Source: Centroberyx gerrardi (lineage: Eukaryota; Chordata; Actinopteri; Beryciformes; Berycidae). Taken from it: 64,000 nt of DNA. The translations under genes were made by a program, and so were the position numbers. The DNA lies in NCBI RefSeq assembly GCF_048128805.1, contig NC_135998.1:25011396-25075395 (forward strand). The letters run 5' to 3'. The notes under the pieces were generated by a model. The model did no database searches. It was given only the letters and a program-made list of their open reading frames with translations, and was not told the DNA's origin. Below are positions 45,999 to 57,901 of this stretch, in pieces (position 1 is the first letter of the stretch; the number at the start of each line of letters is the position of its first letter).

Positions 45999-48900
45999 TT
46001 AGCAGTGTTCTTCACTGATGCTCTCTCCTCTGCAGGAGGCTCCAGTGACACCCTCTGTGTTGCAGCTGCGCCTCCTGATGCGTTTGCTTGCAGTGCAGGC
46101 AGACCAACCAGACCAGCATGACCAGTTACCTTCCTGAACAACAGTGGGTGCCGGACCTGTAAACGGAGTACATTGCCCAAATTAGCAAATCGAAGGGAAA
46201 AGACATGATATGATACACGTGTTCAAATTCCACATCATTTTCTCTTACCAGGACTGGCAGATTTATCAGTCATGAGATTCTGGCAGGCCAAGCCTTCATA
46301 CAGCTGAGGGCACAGGCAAATGCACGTTCCATCCAGCAGAGCGAGGGTGCCTCCGTTTTGACAGGGATTACACTTGCACACGTTGTACTCTGCCACATAG
46401 TCTGCTGTGGCCTGCTTTAGGTTGGCTATCCTGCTGTTAGCATCAAGCATGTCCAGTGGGATTAATGAATAGATGGGCATTGGCTGTAAGGGACGACAGA
46501 AGATGTGGCTCATTTCACTTGGTGGAATGTGACATCAGAAAATGTATATTATATGTAGTGTGGAAACCAGCTCATGGCAATCTTATGAAAAACATCATTC
46601 AGTCATCATAGAGGAACATCTCTAATAACACTGGGATATCTTCACTTTGCCTACCTCTAAGCCCATAAAGGACAGACATAATGTATGTTATTATGTTATT
46701 TGGTGTTGCTCCTACCTCACTGTGAAGCAGTGCGGGGGCATCAGCAATTGTCCGGGCCCAGTTCTGATAGGTAGCGATGTCCATTAGTCCATCCTGATTT
46801 AATTTGGCCCTCATAGTAACAGCACTTTCTAGGGTACCTCCCTTGACTGATGTCATCACCTTGTCCACCAGTGCTTTTCCTGAAGTTTCATCTGCATAGA
46901 GTAACGAGGGGTTTCAGTGACTTTCTTCTGTTGATTTATAACATTATTCATCACAATTTGAGTTTGTGTGTGTGTGTTTACATAGTATGTGTGTAACTGT
47001 GTGTACCATGTCCATGCATCTTTGTGTGCAATAAGTCAAAAAAAGTTGTAGACATTACTAAGGAGTATGATCAGGTAAAGCAGGAAGAGCAGACCTTCGG
47101 TTTTTGTGGTTACTTTATCACAATCTTCGGGTTTAACATGTCCTTCTACTTCAGCCCCAGCGCCGCTGTTAAAGTTTGCACTGATGCCTAATTTGATGCA
47201 TTCTTGAATCTTTCTCTCTGTCAACTCTGCAATAAGCATGAAAGGGATTAAAAGGTTGAGCGCACAACGCATCACTTTTCATGTAGTCAGTATACAGAAA
47301 TGATAATCAAAGCCTAATAAGTGACAAAAACTAAAAAGTGACAAAATAAGTGACAACATTTTTTTTTCAACAGGCTGGCATACACGTACTTTTCGCCTTG
47401 ATGGTGTCCTGGTTGAGAACATAGATCAACTCATACTCGCCACCGGACTTCCCGTTTTTGGTGTAGTGAGTTCCGTAGTCCTCAAGGAAGGCAAAGTAAA
47501 TCCCCTTCTCATACTGCACAGGCAGAGACCTGACATGCTCCAAGAACTCATCTGCCACCTGGAGCTCACGGGAACGCAGCCTGTAGGTGCTCAGCTGCAC
47601 TCTGCCCTTCACCCGCATGAAGCTCTTGTTCTGAGTGTGGAGGAGTGCAGAATTAGCAAATCCAGGTGCAGATGGAATGTATATTCTGAAGTATTCTTGA
47701 TCAATCAAACATTCAGAGATTCCTTTTTCAAGCCATGCGAGAAACGTGACATGCAAAGGTTGTGTCATGTCTGCAGCTGATTTCTCTGTGAATTCAGTGT
47801 GTGACATTTACCTTAATGGTGGTGTACTCGGAGACATCCCTTATCATTTTTGTCTTCTCATAGTTTATGTCAGCTCCCACAGTTCCTGACGCATTAGATG
47901 TGGCCATGGACTTCTCAGAGGGAGTGAATTTGAAGGAAAGTCCGACATCAACTTTAGAAGTGATCTCGTGCAGCAGTTCCCTCAGAAGGCTGTGTGTGTT
48001 TTCGTAGATCTCTCTAGAAAATGTTTCTTCAGCAAGAGTCTTGAAAGACATGTGGTGCCAAAGTGTTATGGTTGGACTGGTGATGTAGGCAGGATTTCCA
48101 GAATCCTCCTTGACATTTATTATTATTTATCTAATTTTTTCATTTTACACACACACATGCACACACACACACACCTACACAGACATAGTACTGGCTAACC
48201 TCATAGTGGAGTATCCCAACATTCCAGGGGAGCCTGTTGAGCTGCCCAGTGTTTGGATTCTTTACTCTATCACATCTCCCATTGAAGTAATCATTGTTGA
48301 AGGGGTTCATTCGAGGATCTGCGCCCAAGATGTTGATTCTGGTGCATGAAAACATTGGCCAGTTTAAGGCTATAAATTATGCCTATTTATGCATTGTTGA
48401 ATTTATGTCTCACTGACTAACTGTTGCAATGTGTTGTTGCCTGCACTCAACATATGTGCAAATTGTGAGAAAGCATTTTTTTATTGAATTAGCTGCTTAG
48501 CATTCCCCTGGGATGTAATGTTTATGGGACTCTGTGCTACCACTGCTAACACTAATTAAAATGGATGTGACTATCAAACAAGCCCTCTGTTTTACCTCCT
48601 TATATACTGACTCTTAGATTAATCTCCTTGTTGACAACCTGTAGTAAAGTAGCTCTCACCCATATCCTGCTGTCCTGCCTTGCTCATTGCTGTCTATGAC
48701 TGTTGTGCCACAGGGTCTCCGCAGAGGATCACAATCCTCATCTGATCCATCCTCACAGTCATAGTCCCCGTTGCATGATAATCTCTTCTTGATGCAAGAG
48801 CCTGTACAGAGAGAGGGGGGGTGGGGGGGGGGGGGGGATGATGCATGTTCAACTCATGATGGGGCCTAAAATGATAAAGAGAGACATAAGGTGGCTGCTA

Positions 48901-49877
48901 TACCTGACTCGCACTGGAACTCTGTGTCGGTGCACACGGGAGGCGGCTGCAGTTCGCACTCAGCATCTGACGTGCATGACTCACTTTCCCCCAGTGGTGC
49001 TCCCTGGCACGACCCACCACCAAACTGAGCAAACGTCTCTATACCTCGAGAACGCCTCTGAGAACCCACACAAATGGTTTAGATAAATATATTGCATTTG
49101 GCTGAAAAAAACATTCACATCAGTCTGTAAACAAAGCATCAACATTAAAAGAGAAATCAACCCAAACACTAGAGGTAAATATGCTTTATATGTTTCAAAA
49201 TTATATTCAACTAACAAAACAATCTAGCGAAGCTGAAAAGTTTTTGTTTATGTATTTTTGTCTCTTTCTTTTCCAAGGCTTTCAAATCCCAGGATTTGCT
49301 TTGCCTATCTCCCATTGGAAGAAATTTGTGTTGTGACAACAGCCAGTGATATGTTCTTTGACAAGCAACAAAATTATCAGAAAAAGTTGTAATTTTTTTA
49401 AAGAATGACCCTCCATGAGAGAAACTGACAAGTTTCAAGGTACATTTTTTGGTATGTTCATTTACTCATCTCTCTCAATTCATAATATTTTAGAAATATT
49501 TCAGTACTTAACATTTTAATCAATATATTTGCTTATATTTGCTACAAAGTTTGATCATACAGTCTCTCCATTGGCACCAGAGCTTTAATTGACTCACTCG
49601 AATTTTTGTGCAAGGATCACACAGACTCCACTCTGACCAGCGGCTCCATACACAAGTCACAGATGGTGGATCAAGAACTTGGACTCCCCTAAAATTAACA
49701 TATGAAGTGAGGCAATGAATTCTGTCTAATATACCTAGATCCTTGGTAGGTGATTGAAAAATCACCCCTGCTGCTGTGTAAATGAAATAGATCATATACA
49801 TACATTCCTTGTCCAAGAAGAGCCAGGGTCAGACACAGGCCACAGAAGCCCAGCTGGAGAGCAACCGCAGTCCTCAT
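45999..49877 (-). CDS. c9: c9: complement component C9
   Basis: Eleven exons on the minus strand: 49804-49877, 49598-49688, 48904-49057, 48660-48801, 48200-48338, 47812-48039, 47390-47630, 47095-47226, 46716-46891, 46249-46483 and 45999-46156. All are GT-AG and in phase (1770 bases, 589 residues). C9 polymerises onto C5b-8 to complete the membrane attack pore. Domains in order: signal peptide (1 to about 24), TSP1 ([15 protein letters not shown]), LDL-receptor A ([20 protein letters not shown]), MACPF domain with the signature [19 protein letters not shown], an EGF-like module ([12 protein letters not shown]), then a second TSP1 ([13 protein letters not shown]) ending in [15 protein letters not shown] and the single pair of outer TSP1 modules point to C9; C8A and C8B differ in the MACPF signature. 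Mammalian C9 ends after the EGF module; fish C9 keeps the last TSP1. Normal liver expression is expected but no promoter was resolved. Confidence 0.95.
48812..48838. repeat. c9: Poly-G tract in c9 intron 3
   Basis: An almost pure G run (GGGGGGGTGGGGGG and onward) lies a few bases upstream of the LDL-A exon, so on the c9 strand it is a C-run inside the acceptor polypyrimidine tract. Its length is prone to sequencing error. Confidence 0.85.
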
Positions 49878-49879
49878 GA

Positions 49880-51900
49880 TGAAGCTGTGGACTATAAAGA
49901 GGTAAATGGTGTAGTACGTCTAAGTCTAAGACTTACATACCACCACTCTGTCAATGATTATCCAACTGAAAGAGGACCTTGTTGAAAATCAATAGTTTGG
50001 ATTTCAGGTGCAGTAATGTTGATTCAGTGCTTGGAAACTCCAGCTAGAGTTTGCAGTGTTGTTTGAATTGAAACACTTCATTCAACCAATTTTGCTCTTC
50101 AAGGTGCGAGCGAAGCCTCTCCAATTCCATGATAAAAAGCAATAAAAGTAAGTGGGAAATGATTTCTTTTCATCATGCCTGTAAATCATCCCATCTCAAT
50201 CTGCTCATCCATGCCTGAGTGATGCAGAACCAAATACACCGACAGAAAAACCAAACAAATAGATTGACATACAGATAGACATGCCAACTAGCACATGACT
50301 GAAGAGGAGTAGTCAAGTAAGTGTTGAAGAAATGTTCTGGAGTCAGAGGTTCGTCTTACTTGAATATATATTTATTAAAAGGAGTCTCATGAGAGGAAGA
50401 GATGCACACAGCAGGAGGCTACATACACTTCTTCAAAGAGAAAGAGATTGAACCAGTCCTTTGTGTATCTTCCAGGGACGTACAGAATGTGCTGACATTA
50501 GAACAGGTCACCAAAGTAGAGTATAAGCAAGACATGTTATCTCTTAAGTTAGAGCTTCCATAGACATCTCGGAGACATCCAGGAGCCACTCTGACAACGA
50601 GACCTCTGGCATAGTAAGTTATCACACAAGGGTTACAGTGAGGTGGCCATACATCATGAAACCTTACATTCCCTGAGGTGACCTCAGTTCAGCTGTTAAT
50701 ACATATGTTGAATTTTCTTCCACAGTAAGTCAATGTAAAAAGCTGTAGGTCTCTAATAGATACTAATGGCAAAATTATATTTTAACAGTGTTGTGGCAGT
50801 CAACCTTTAACAGTAATAACAAATAAATCATTCAGTTTTGTTGCTATATTGGCAATTACTCTAGAAAAAACTTTCATTTCAGACAGTGATGGAAGAATCC
50901 ATAACTGGTGTTTCTATATTCAAAAAGCAGCTAAGACTAACTCAAATAATCAAATGTAAATGTAAATTGATTAATTAAATCCACAAGTGTCAAATTTCCA
51001 ACCTTGTCCTATTTATGACACTACAATGAAATATAGGAGCTCACAGATTGTAGTTTTTTGATTCCACATTACATCTAGTACTGAAGATCAAAGGTAAAAG
51101 ACTAGTATGATACGTAAGTGATATAATACTCAAAAAGGTGTAAATTGTTCAAATAGATGATTCAGGGGCCAATAAGCACGTGACATGAAGCAGAATCCAT
51201 TTATAATGTTTACACCCTAAATAGTGAACCATGGTTATACAATGTTCCAGGTTATACCATGGTCATTGGCACATGTTTGGCATTCTAAATATTTGTTAGC
51301 AGCACCATTGTTTCATCCAGCGGTATGACTAATATATAGAACACAGTCTCTTGCATCCTATAATTAACCTGTGATTCTTATGCAGTGGAAATGTTAGTTT
51401 ACTACTACAGCAATAGGACAAACCATAACGTGATGATACATGGGCAAATATTTAGGGCAAATTTGGGACAAATTTTGTGTGTGATGTGCAATAAGTATTA
51501 TGTACTACTATATTACGTGAATGAAAAAAGGCAGTCTTGGGCAAATAATTAAAATGTGCTTTGAAATTAAAATCAGAGTCTAAAACTTCATACTTGTTAT
51601 TGGGTCTGAGGTGTCAGATTGCCTAATTTGGGGAGAATAAGATCTCGTTTGGTCTTGGGACCAACAAGGAGAATGATCACATTACATTGTTGCAAGCAGC
51701 AAGTTGACAAAGTTTTGGAGAAGAGATTGGTCACCTGATATTTTTTTGTTGTTTCTGATTGGATGATGCTGAAGTCTTTGTTTGCAAATGTTCAAGCCTG
51801 GTTAGATATTATAGTAAGGTGTACATTATTTCCAATGAGGACACATTGCCAGTGCTACATACAAAAGCATGTAGCTGTGACAGCCAGGGTTTATAAGGCA
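49880..51900. other. Upstream flank of c9
   Basis: No gene seen besides the possible LTR. AT-rich, with no long frame that resembles a protein. Confidence 0.45.
50322..50626 (-). mobile_element. Possible solo LTR
   Basis: On the minus strand the segment starts TGTGATAACTTACTATGCC, holds an AATAAA (50371-50376 on the reverse) about 50 bases before its end, and finishes CATTTCTTCAACA, so it has TG...CA ends. The flanks (GTAAG and CAAGG) do not give a clean target duplication, so the borders are uncertain. No internal retroviral-type genes are nearby. Confidence 0.4.
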
Positions 51901-51917
51901 ACAGGCAAGATAGTTTA

Positions 51918-52165
51918 TCATTCATTCATTCATTCATTCATTTCCTCCACCCACTTGATCATTTTCAGTGTCATGGGAGGCTAGAGCCTATCCCAGCATG
52001 CATTGCGTGGAAGGCAGGGAGACACCCTGGGCAGGTCATTGTTCATCACAAGGTTAGCACAGACAGACAGACACTCACATTCATACCTATGGGCAATTTA
52101 GTGTTCAATCTAAATGACTTGTGTGTCTTTGGAATGAGGGAGGAAATTGGAGCACATGGAGTACT
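51918..52165 (-). mobile_element. LINE 3' end with (GAAT)n tail
   Basis: The phrases GGGAGGCTAGAGCCTATCCC, AGCATGCATTGCGTGGAAGG, CACCCTGGGCAGGTCATTG, ACAGACAGACAGACACTCAC and GGGCAATTTAGTGTTCAATC are hallmarks of a very common fish LINE 3' region (RTE/Expander-like). The ATTC repeats at 51922-51945 would be its tail, so it lies on the minus strand. It is cut at 52165 by the Tc1 relic. Confidence 0.65.
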
Positions 52166-52169
52166 TGAT

Positions 52170-52835
52170 ATAAGTATCAAGTACCTAATAAGGACTAGAA
52201 CCACCATTTTCCTTCAGAACAGCTTTAATCCTCCTTGGAAGGCTGTCATGTGTCCTAAACTCTGTGTAGTGGGATTTTGGACCATTCTTCAAAAAAGAAA
52301 TCCTTCAGTTCTTTGAGGGGTGAAGGAGGAAGAAATCTACTCTGCACTCTGTGCTCCACAACCTCCCATAAATGCTCAATGATTTTTAGATGTGGTGGTA
52401 AGGGAGGCCATAGAAGGTGAAACAACTCATGAATTGGTTTAGCAGTGTGTATGGAAGCATTATCATCTTGGAATATGGAATCATCATGAGGTTAGAGTGT
52501 TTGCACCACAGGGTGCACCTGGTTCTGTAAATGGCAGCATATTTCTTGGCCATTATACGAGCAGTGGTGCCGTCATCGGACCTGCCCATACCATTACAGA
52601 TCCAGGACCATGTGTAACAGTTAGCAATTGGCATTATTGGTTGAAAGCATCCTTTGGCTTTCTCCATACATAAACCCTCCCAGGTTTCCATTGTTCCAGG
52701 CTGCACCAGGTTATGTGTCTATGTGCGCTGGCATTGGATAGAAGTGGTTTCTGAATGGCAGCCCTGCCATAAATACCAGCTTTTATACCAGCTTTAACTT
52801 TTTGTAGTGTGTCACAGAGGTGTTGATTCAACTCT
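52170..52835 (-). pseudogene. Tc1/mariner transposase relic
   Basis: The minus strand, with several frame breaks, reads FQDDNASIHTAKPIHELF, then IEHLWEVVEHRVQSRF and PLKELKDFFFEEWSKIPL, the C-terminal half of a Tc1-type transposase (the DDE region and the IEHLW motif). An upstream piece gives TARIMAKKYAAIYR. Stops and shifts rule out activity. It is nested against a LINE end on its left. Confidence 0.75.
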
Positions 52836-53690
52836 GTGTTAATTTGTACCTTGACTACTGTTCCTCTTTGCCAATGCAGTTTGTCTGTGTTCGGAATATG
52901 TTGTCAAGATTATTGAGACTGTTCCCCCGGCCACTTTGGAACTGTTAGTTACCTCATGTTGTTTTGAAAACTCACATATAAAAGATGGGATTATCAGACC
53001 TCTTTTAAAGCTGACACATACTGCTAATTGGCATTCAACTGAATATGACTCGTCTATGTATCTGCCTTTGTAATAGTGATTTAGTTACTTCAGAGTTTTT
53101 TTCTTATATGGTTTCTCCATTATTTTTCCCACCCCCTCATTTAATCATGCAAAACGATACATAAGTTTGTTTTTTGAAACTTGTGCCCTTTCTTTTTGTG
53201 CATGCGCACTGTTTATACATGAGGCCCAAGGTATTTTATTGATATCACATTTTAGAGGATTGGTTCTCTGGTTGCTGGGTTTAGGAAAGAGTTGTTCATG
53301 TTCATAAATTGACCCCTCCATGATCAGAGGGATATCATACGTGAATTCTCTGTTGGGGGTTATTTTATTCAATAATGCTGTAGTTTCATGAATTTGTCTT
53401 TTCAAAGCTTTAGTTTGTAGTTTGAGTTTTTGCTTGACTTTAGTTATTTTCATTGTGAACAATTTGTTAGTTTCTGTATTCCCAGTATTATGCAAGAATC
53501 CAGGCAGGTTTACAGGAAAGCAAAGTAAATATTTAAGGAGGCTTTTTCAACCATCGTAACACATTGACAAGATTAAGTCCATGGAACATTTAGGTCATCA
53601 AGCAACCATGTGAAATACTGAATGGGCTATCAAAACTAAGAAGAAAAGAGAGAAAACCTTTTGTTTCACATGGACTTCTCATTATGCTGT
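52836..53690. other. Unassigned DNA with a lysine-rich open frame
   Basis: A minus-strand open frame of 116 codons (53145-53495) has a heptad-like LKLQTKALKRQIHETTALL segment, then no recognisable motif. It could be a transposon fragment. I do not recognise it and do not call it a gene. Confidence 0.25.
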
Positions 53691-53695
53691 GTGTG

Positions 53696-53721
53696 AATGT
53701 GTGTGTGTGTGTGTGTGTGTG

Positions 53722-53757
<36 letters not shown>
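53696..53757. repeat. (GT)n(GA)n microsatellite
   Basis: Compound dinucleotide run. Confidence 0.95.
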
Positions 53758-53760
<3 letters not shown>

Positions 53761-53873
53761 TGTGTTTGTGTGTGTTTGTACAATCGTAATTTCATCAAGA
53801 GCAATATGCATGATACATTTGTACATTTACTTAAAATCAACTTTTTTTAACGTTAACCTTTGGATATCAAGTG

Positions 53874-53875
<2 letters not shown>

Positions 53876-53937
<62 letters not shown>
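53876..53937. repeat. (GT)n microsatellite
   Basis: About 31 uninterrupted GT units, the longest pure dinucleotide run in the window. Confidence 0.95.
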
Positions 53938-53939
<2 letters not shown>

Positions 53940-54630
53940 AGTTGACTTTAACAAGCATCACCAAACAGCTTAGCTTGGGCCTTTCTTATCTGGTGAGATT
54001 GCGCTCCCCCTAAGGGTTGCTGCTGCTCAGGTCTGTGGAGTGATGCTTCAGTGTAACACTATGGCCACAAGATGGCAACATAAGACAAATAAGAAATAAG
54101 ACAGCTGGGGAATGTGTTTGCAGAGTATGATATGGCTACATTTTATATTCACATACAGTTTAATTATCTAGAGTTAAAGAACACATCAATTTTGAGATAA
54201 TAACAGTATACACTGGATTAATTTCTTTCATTGACATGTGGCACAGTGTTTTGTTTTATGAATAAATTAAAGCAAGCCTTGCACAATGTACAGGAAGTTT
54301 CAGACTGTTGCACCTAACGATCCGTCATGTGATTCTAGAGGCGTTTGCTGAGTCTGCAAAACTTTGTTCTTCAAAAGGAGGGAGTGTAGTGAGTGTAAAT
54401 TTCAAAAAAGGGAAAACAGAAGAGTGTCCCGTGTAGAGAGATAGGAGCAGTACTGAATTTAGAAGTAGACAGGACTCACTTAATCAAGATTATGGATCAA
54501 ATCATTCATAATTATTCATAATACATACATTTGTCAATGGTGAGAGGCTCTCACATGTCTTAATTTGTTCATTTCAGAGAGCAAAACTGATATGAATTTT
54601 CAAAATTTCTGGCCATGTTGACAGATATTT

Positions 54631-54683
54631 TCTGCTGACTTAGTTAAGTCAGCAGAGTTTGACTTAAACATAAGTCAAACTCT
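54631..54683. repeat. Two overlapping perfect palindromes
   Basis: 54631-54642 pairs with 54645-54656 (TCTGCTGACTTA, 2-base centre). 54654-54666 pairs with 54671-54683 (AGAGTTTGACTTA, 4-base centre). The two share AGA at 54654-54656, so only one hairpin can form fully at a time. All four arms carry the word TGACTTA or its complement. Confidence 0.95.
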
Positions 54684-54689
54684 ATTCCC

Positions 54690-56355
54690 TGATGTCTCCA
54701 CCGTCAATCTGGGGGCTGCCCTCTCCTGTCTCTTTCCCTGGCCTTGATAAATGGCAGCTAGCAGAGGAGGGGTAGTCTAGGGGCTATTTGGTCATGGCCC
54801 GCTTGAGAGGCACAAATATGTGCTGAAGTCACCACTTTTACTGGTTCGGCAGTTTCCTCCCAGCTTTCTCAGGAAGCCAGAGGGTAGGTGAGGTGCTTGG
54901 CCAATATTTCTCCTGACTAGAAAGACTTCCTGTTTTTGGGGGGTTAACTGTGTGGGTATAATTCAGACACTGATTTATTGTCATTTACACAGAATGAGCA
55001 TCTATGACCATGCTGACATGTCATATCGTACTGAATGCTGTGGAAATTTCATCAAGTGCGCCAGAACATGATGAGGTTGCTTCCTTCATTGCCAGTACTG
55101 CTTTATGTCGCATTTTCAGGGTTAGGGTTAGTGCGATACAGCAACGATAGGAGCAACAACTGCATTGGCATTTAAGAGTTAAAAGAACAGAGAGGAACAG
55201 AAAGGACACAATCGAAGACTACCTCAATTATGGACTGGAGATAAGTGGTTCCCTTAGGTCCAGGCTGTGGTGGCAGCCAGTTCCAGGATTCACGCCCTAA
55301 ACGCTTGATCTTTGGATCGTGGCCTTCCTGACAAACTGAGGAAAGGACACTTCCCTTTAGATCTTCTCTGTCAGCAATGCTATCATAAAACTAAATCCTC
55401 TTATGTGCTACTGACTGTGCTGACTTGTGCCTTCTGATCAAACACAGTTGTCTCTTCTCTGAAATAGGGTGTCTCATATTTTTATTTTTACCCAAATTTC
55501 TCCTGCTTCCATGACCCTAAGTTCCAGATGAGGAACTAGTATGATCATGGTCCGACGTGTCCTACTAGGCAAGTGTGCTGTTGAGTTGGGTGTGATCAAA
55601 ACAGACAGTGAATCACATTCAGAGGAATAGGGAACTAGAATTTTAACCAAACATCATCAGATGATCCTGGACCACGGGGGCAGGAGGGGATAGGTGAATG
55701 ATCTAATGGCTATGAGAGCACCAGGTCTTATCTATAGAAATGTATATTTGTGTCACTGGTTGTATTGTTTATTATATGTCATATTGTTAAGCACCATGAA
55801 TATTGTTCACCTAAAAAAATGTTTTAAACAATAGTTTGTTGCATTGATATATGCAACAAAAAGCAAAATGTAAATTTGTAGTCAATATTCCTAGCTGGCA
55901 GTGCAATCCAGTGGTTGATCACAGGAGAGGAAAAGAGGCTCTTTCTCAGCGTGTCAATAATCTGGCTTCAGAGGGGCTCATCTCTTAAATAACAACCTCT
56001 GTCAGCAGAACACAGGATACAGAGCCAGGAAGGACGTCCTTCCTCTGTCCTTTTCTCTCCAATGCCTCCATTGCTCAGCTAGCAATCTACAACATGCAAG
56101 TCTCTATCACTGCACAGACAACATCATAGTCACACAGGAATACCCAAGGTTCCCATCGGTTCTCTCCTTTTACACAAAACACACCAAATCTTGAACAAGC
56201 CTACAGTCAACCATGCAAAATGCAATGACCCCTTTGCACTTTGCACTTTCTTTATTATGAATTGATAGACAGGAAAAACAAAGCTTCAAAGCTTCAATTC
56301 ACAATGTTTGGGATGTCAGTGGACCCCACGATAGGCAGTTGGGGGGCTGTTGATA
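54690..56355. other. Unassigned intergenic DNA
   Basis: No gene or recognised repeat. GC content is moderate. GGGTTAGGGTTAG at 55119-55131 is only two telomere-like units. Confidence 0.4.
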
Positions 56356-56360
56356 TTATG

Positions 56361-56733
56361 TGTCACAAACTGGCTCAGGGAATGTGACAAGGAGGGAGTC
56401 CACGCAAGAGGTTTACTTAAAACAAACATAATTTATTAAAACTAAGGTTAACACAAATTAACAATGGAGTGTGTAGATCAGCATGGTCAGCAATGCAAGC
56501 AGTGCATGGATGTGTGGTTGATGTGCTGTGGTGGTGTTGAAGGCGCAAACCAAAAGGGAAGTGATGCTGAGTGGATGTCAGCTTTGGAAGGGAGAGACAA
56601 AGTGAACACATGGGCCAGTTTATATAGTCCAAGGGCCTAGGTGAGCTTAATCAGCTGACGACCCTCCACTGTCAATCAATTGTCTGCTGAGGTTGGCCAG
56701 GACAGCCTCCAAGACAGTGGGAGGGGCGTCACA
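56361..56733 (-). mobile_element. Solo LTR with 4-bp target duplication
   Basis: The 373-base element starts TGTGACGCCCC and ends GTTTGTGACA on the minus strand (TG...CA). It has a TATA box (TATATAAAC, near 56618-56627) and a polyA signal AATAAA (56432-56437 on the reverse) in the right order. It is flanked by TATG on both sides (56357-56360 and 56734-56737). No internal retroelement genes adjoin it, so it is a solo LTR left by recombination, of Ty3/gypsy or ERV type. The TATA-to-polyA spacing is about 185 bases. Confidence 0.85.
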
Positions 56734-57223
56734 TATGGTATATCAATGTCGAATATTAATAAATGTGTGAGCTTCGATTATGTGTTTTCCAACTTGTATT
56801 TTCTGAAGAATATTACATTCCACAGTTCTCTTTAATTCAAACTGTAGCAAGTCAGCTACCAACGGGCACAGCTAACATTCAGAACAGAGCGTGATGACAC
56901 AGTTCTGAGTTCCAAAACAACTTATTTATTTATTTATTTATTTGTTTATTTGACAGGGACAGTGCTCAATAAATATATTGTGCCAGATATAGCTGTAAGC
57001 TAATTTCCATCCATAGTCCCTGGGCGGAAGGCAACAGTAGACAACGTGGGAGCTGTGCAGTCGTCAGTCGCACACCAAAAACAATTTAAAAGACACAATG
57101 AAATTACAATCTAGAATGCAAACATTACAAACCCCCCCCCCCCCAAAAAAAAACAGATTCAAATAAATGAGATAAAACATTTTGATCACATACATCATCA
57201 ATCATTTCATACCACACACTCAC

Positions 57224-57224
<1 letters not shown>

Positions 57225-57278
<54 letters not shown>

Positions 57279-57279
57279 A
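57225..57279. repeat. (CA)n microsatellite
   Basis: About 55 bases of CA repeats ending with CG interruptions, expanded within the LINE 3' region. Confidence 0.95.
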
Positions 57280-57362
57280 CAAACACAAGCAATAAGTAGA
57301 AATCATATCATTGCATGGGGTCATTACATACAGTAACTAATGGCTGCAGGACTGTTTTTCTT

Positions 57363-57827
57363 TCAACCATTTTTAAATACAAAATTTAATACAAAAGTTC
57401 CTAAACGTACTGCACTCTCTGGTACTAGTCGGTAAGGTGTTCCACAGCTCGGATGCTTTACTGTAACTGAGAAAGCCGTCCTGCTAAACTTTGTGGACCG
57501 AAATTTTACATAACAGTCTCCTCTTGTGGAGGATCTTGTTGATATTGTACCAGTATTAGAATGTGTTACAAATTGTTTAAGCGGTGGTGGGGCAAGGCCA
57601 TGGAAGATCTTGTATAGTAAACAGACATTAACCATAAACAGAACATTTTCAAATGTCAATAGATTATACTTCTTGATAATATTGCAATGATGATAGGAAT
57701 TGGGTTTTTTGTCCAGTACCTTCAATGTCTGTTTATAGAGTTTATGAAGTGGTTGCATAGTTGTATAACTTGCCTGAGTCCAAGTTGTGACACAGTAGGA
57801 AAGATGGGATAGTATCATAGAGTGCAT
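57363..57827 (-). pseudogene. LINE C-terminal segment
   Basis: The 154-codon frame continues the reverse transcriptase protein after a frameshift: LSYCVTTWTQASYTTMQPLH, VLDKKPNSYHHCNI and LLYKIFHGLAPPPLKQFV are typical of the thumb and C-terminal region of L2/CR1-type LINEs. Confidence 0.75.
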
Positions 57828-57901
57828 ATACAGTTTTGCTGCATCTGTACTTAGTTGGTTGCGGATAAATTTGAATTGAGCTAAGTTGTGTTTGACAGTC
57901 C

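Noticed and set aside
48040-48125. Upstream in-frame extension of the sixth c9 exon (MSFK and the codons before it)
   Set aside because: The acceptor TGTCTTTCAAG just before ACTCTTGCTGAA joins in phase to the GAG/GTTAGC donor and gives a continuous C9 sequence. The earlier AG sites lack a pyrimidine tract.
53145-53495. Minus-strand 116-codon frame with a heptad-like leucine segment
   Set aside because: No recognisable domain, no splice context and strongly biased composition. Left as unassigned.
55119-55131. GGGTTAGGGTTAG telomere-like motif
   Set aside because: Only two units. The same short word appears at 24452 and, reversed, at 63465, so it is not a telomeric array.
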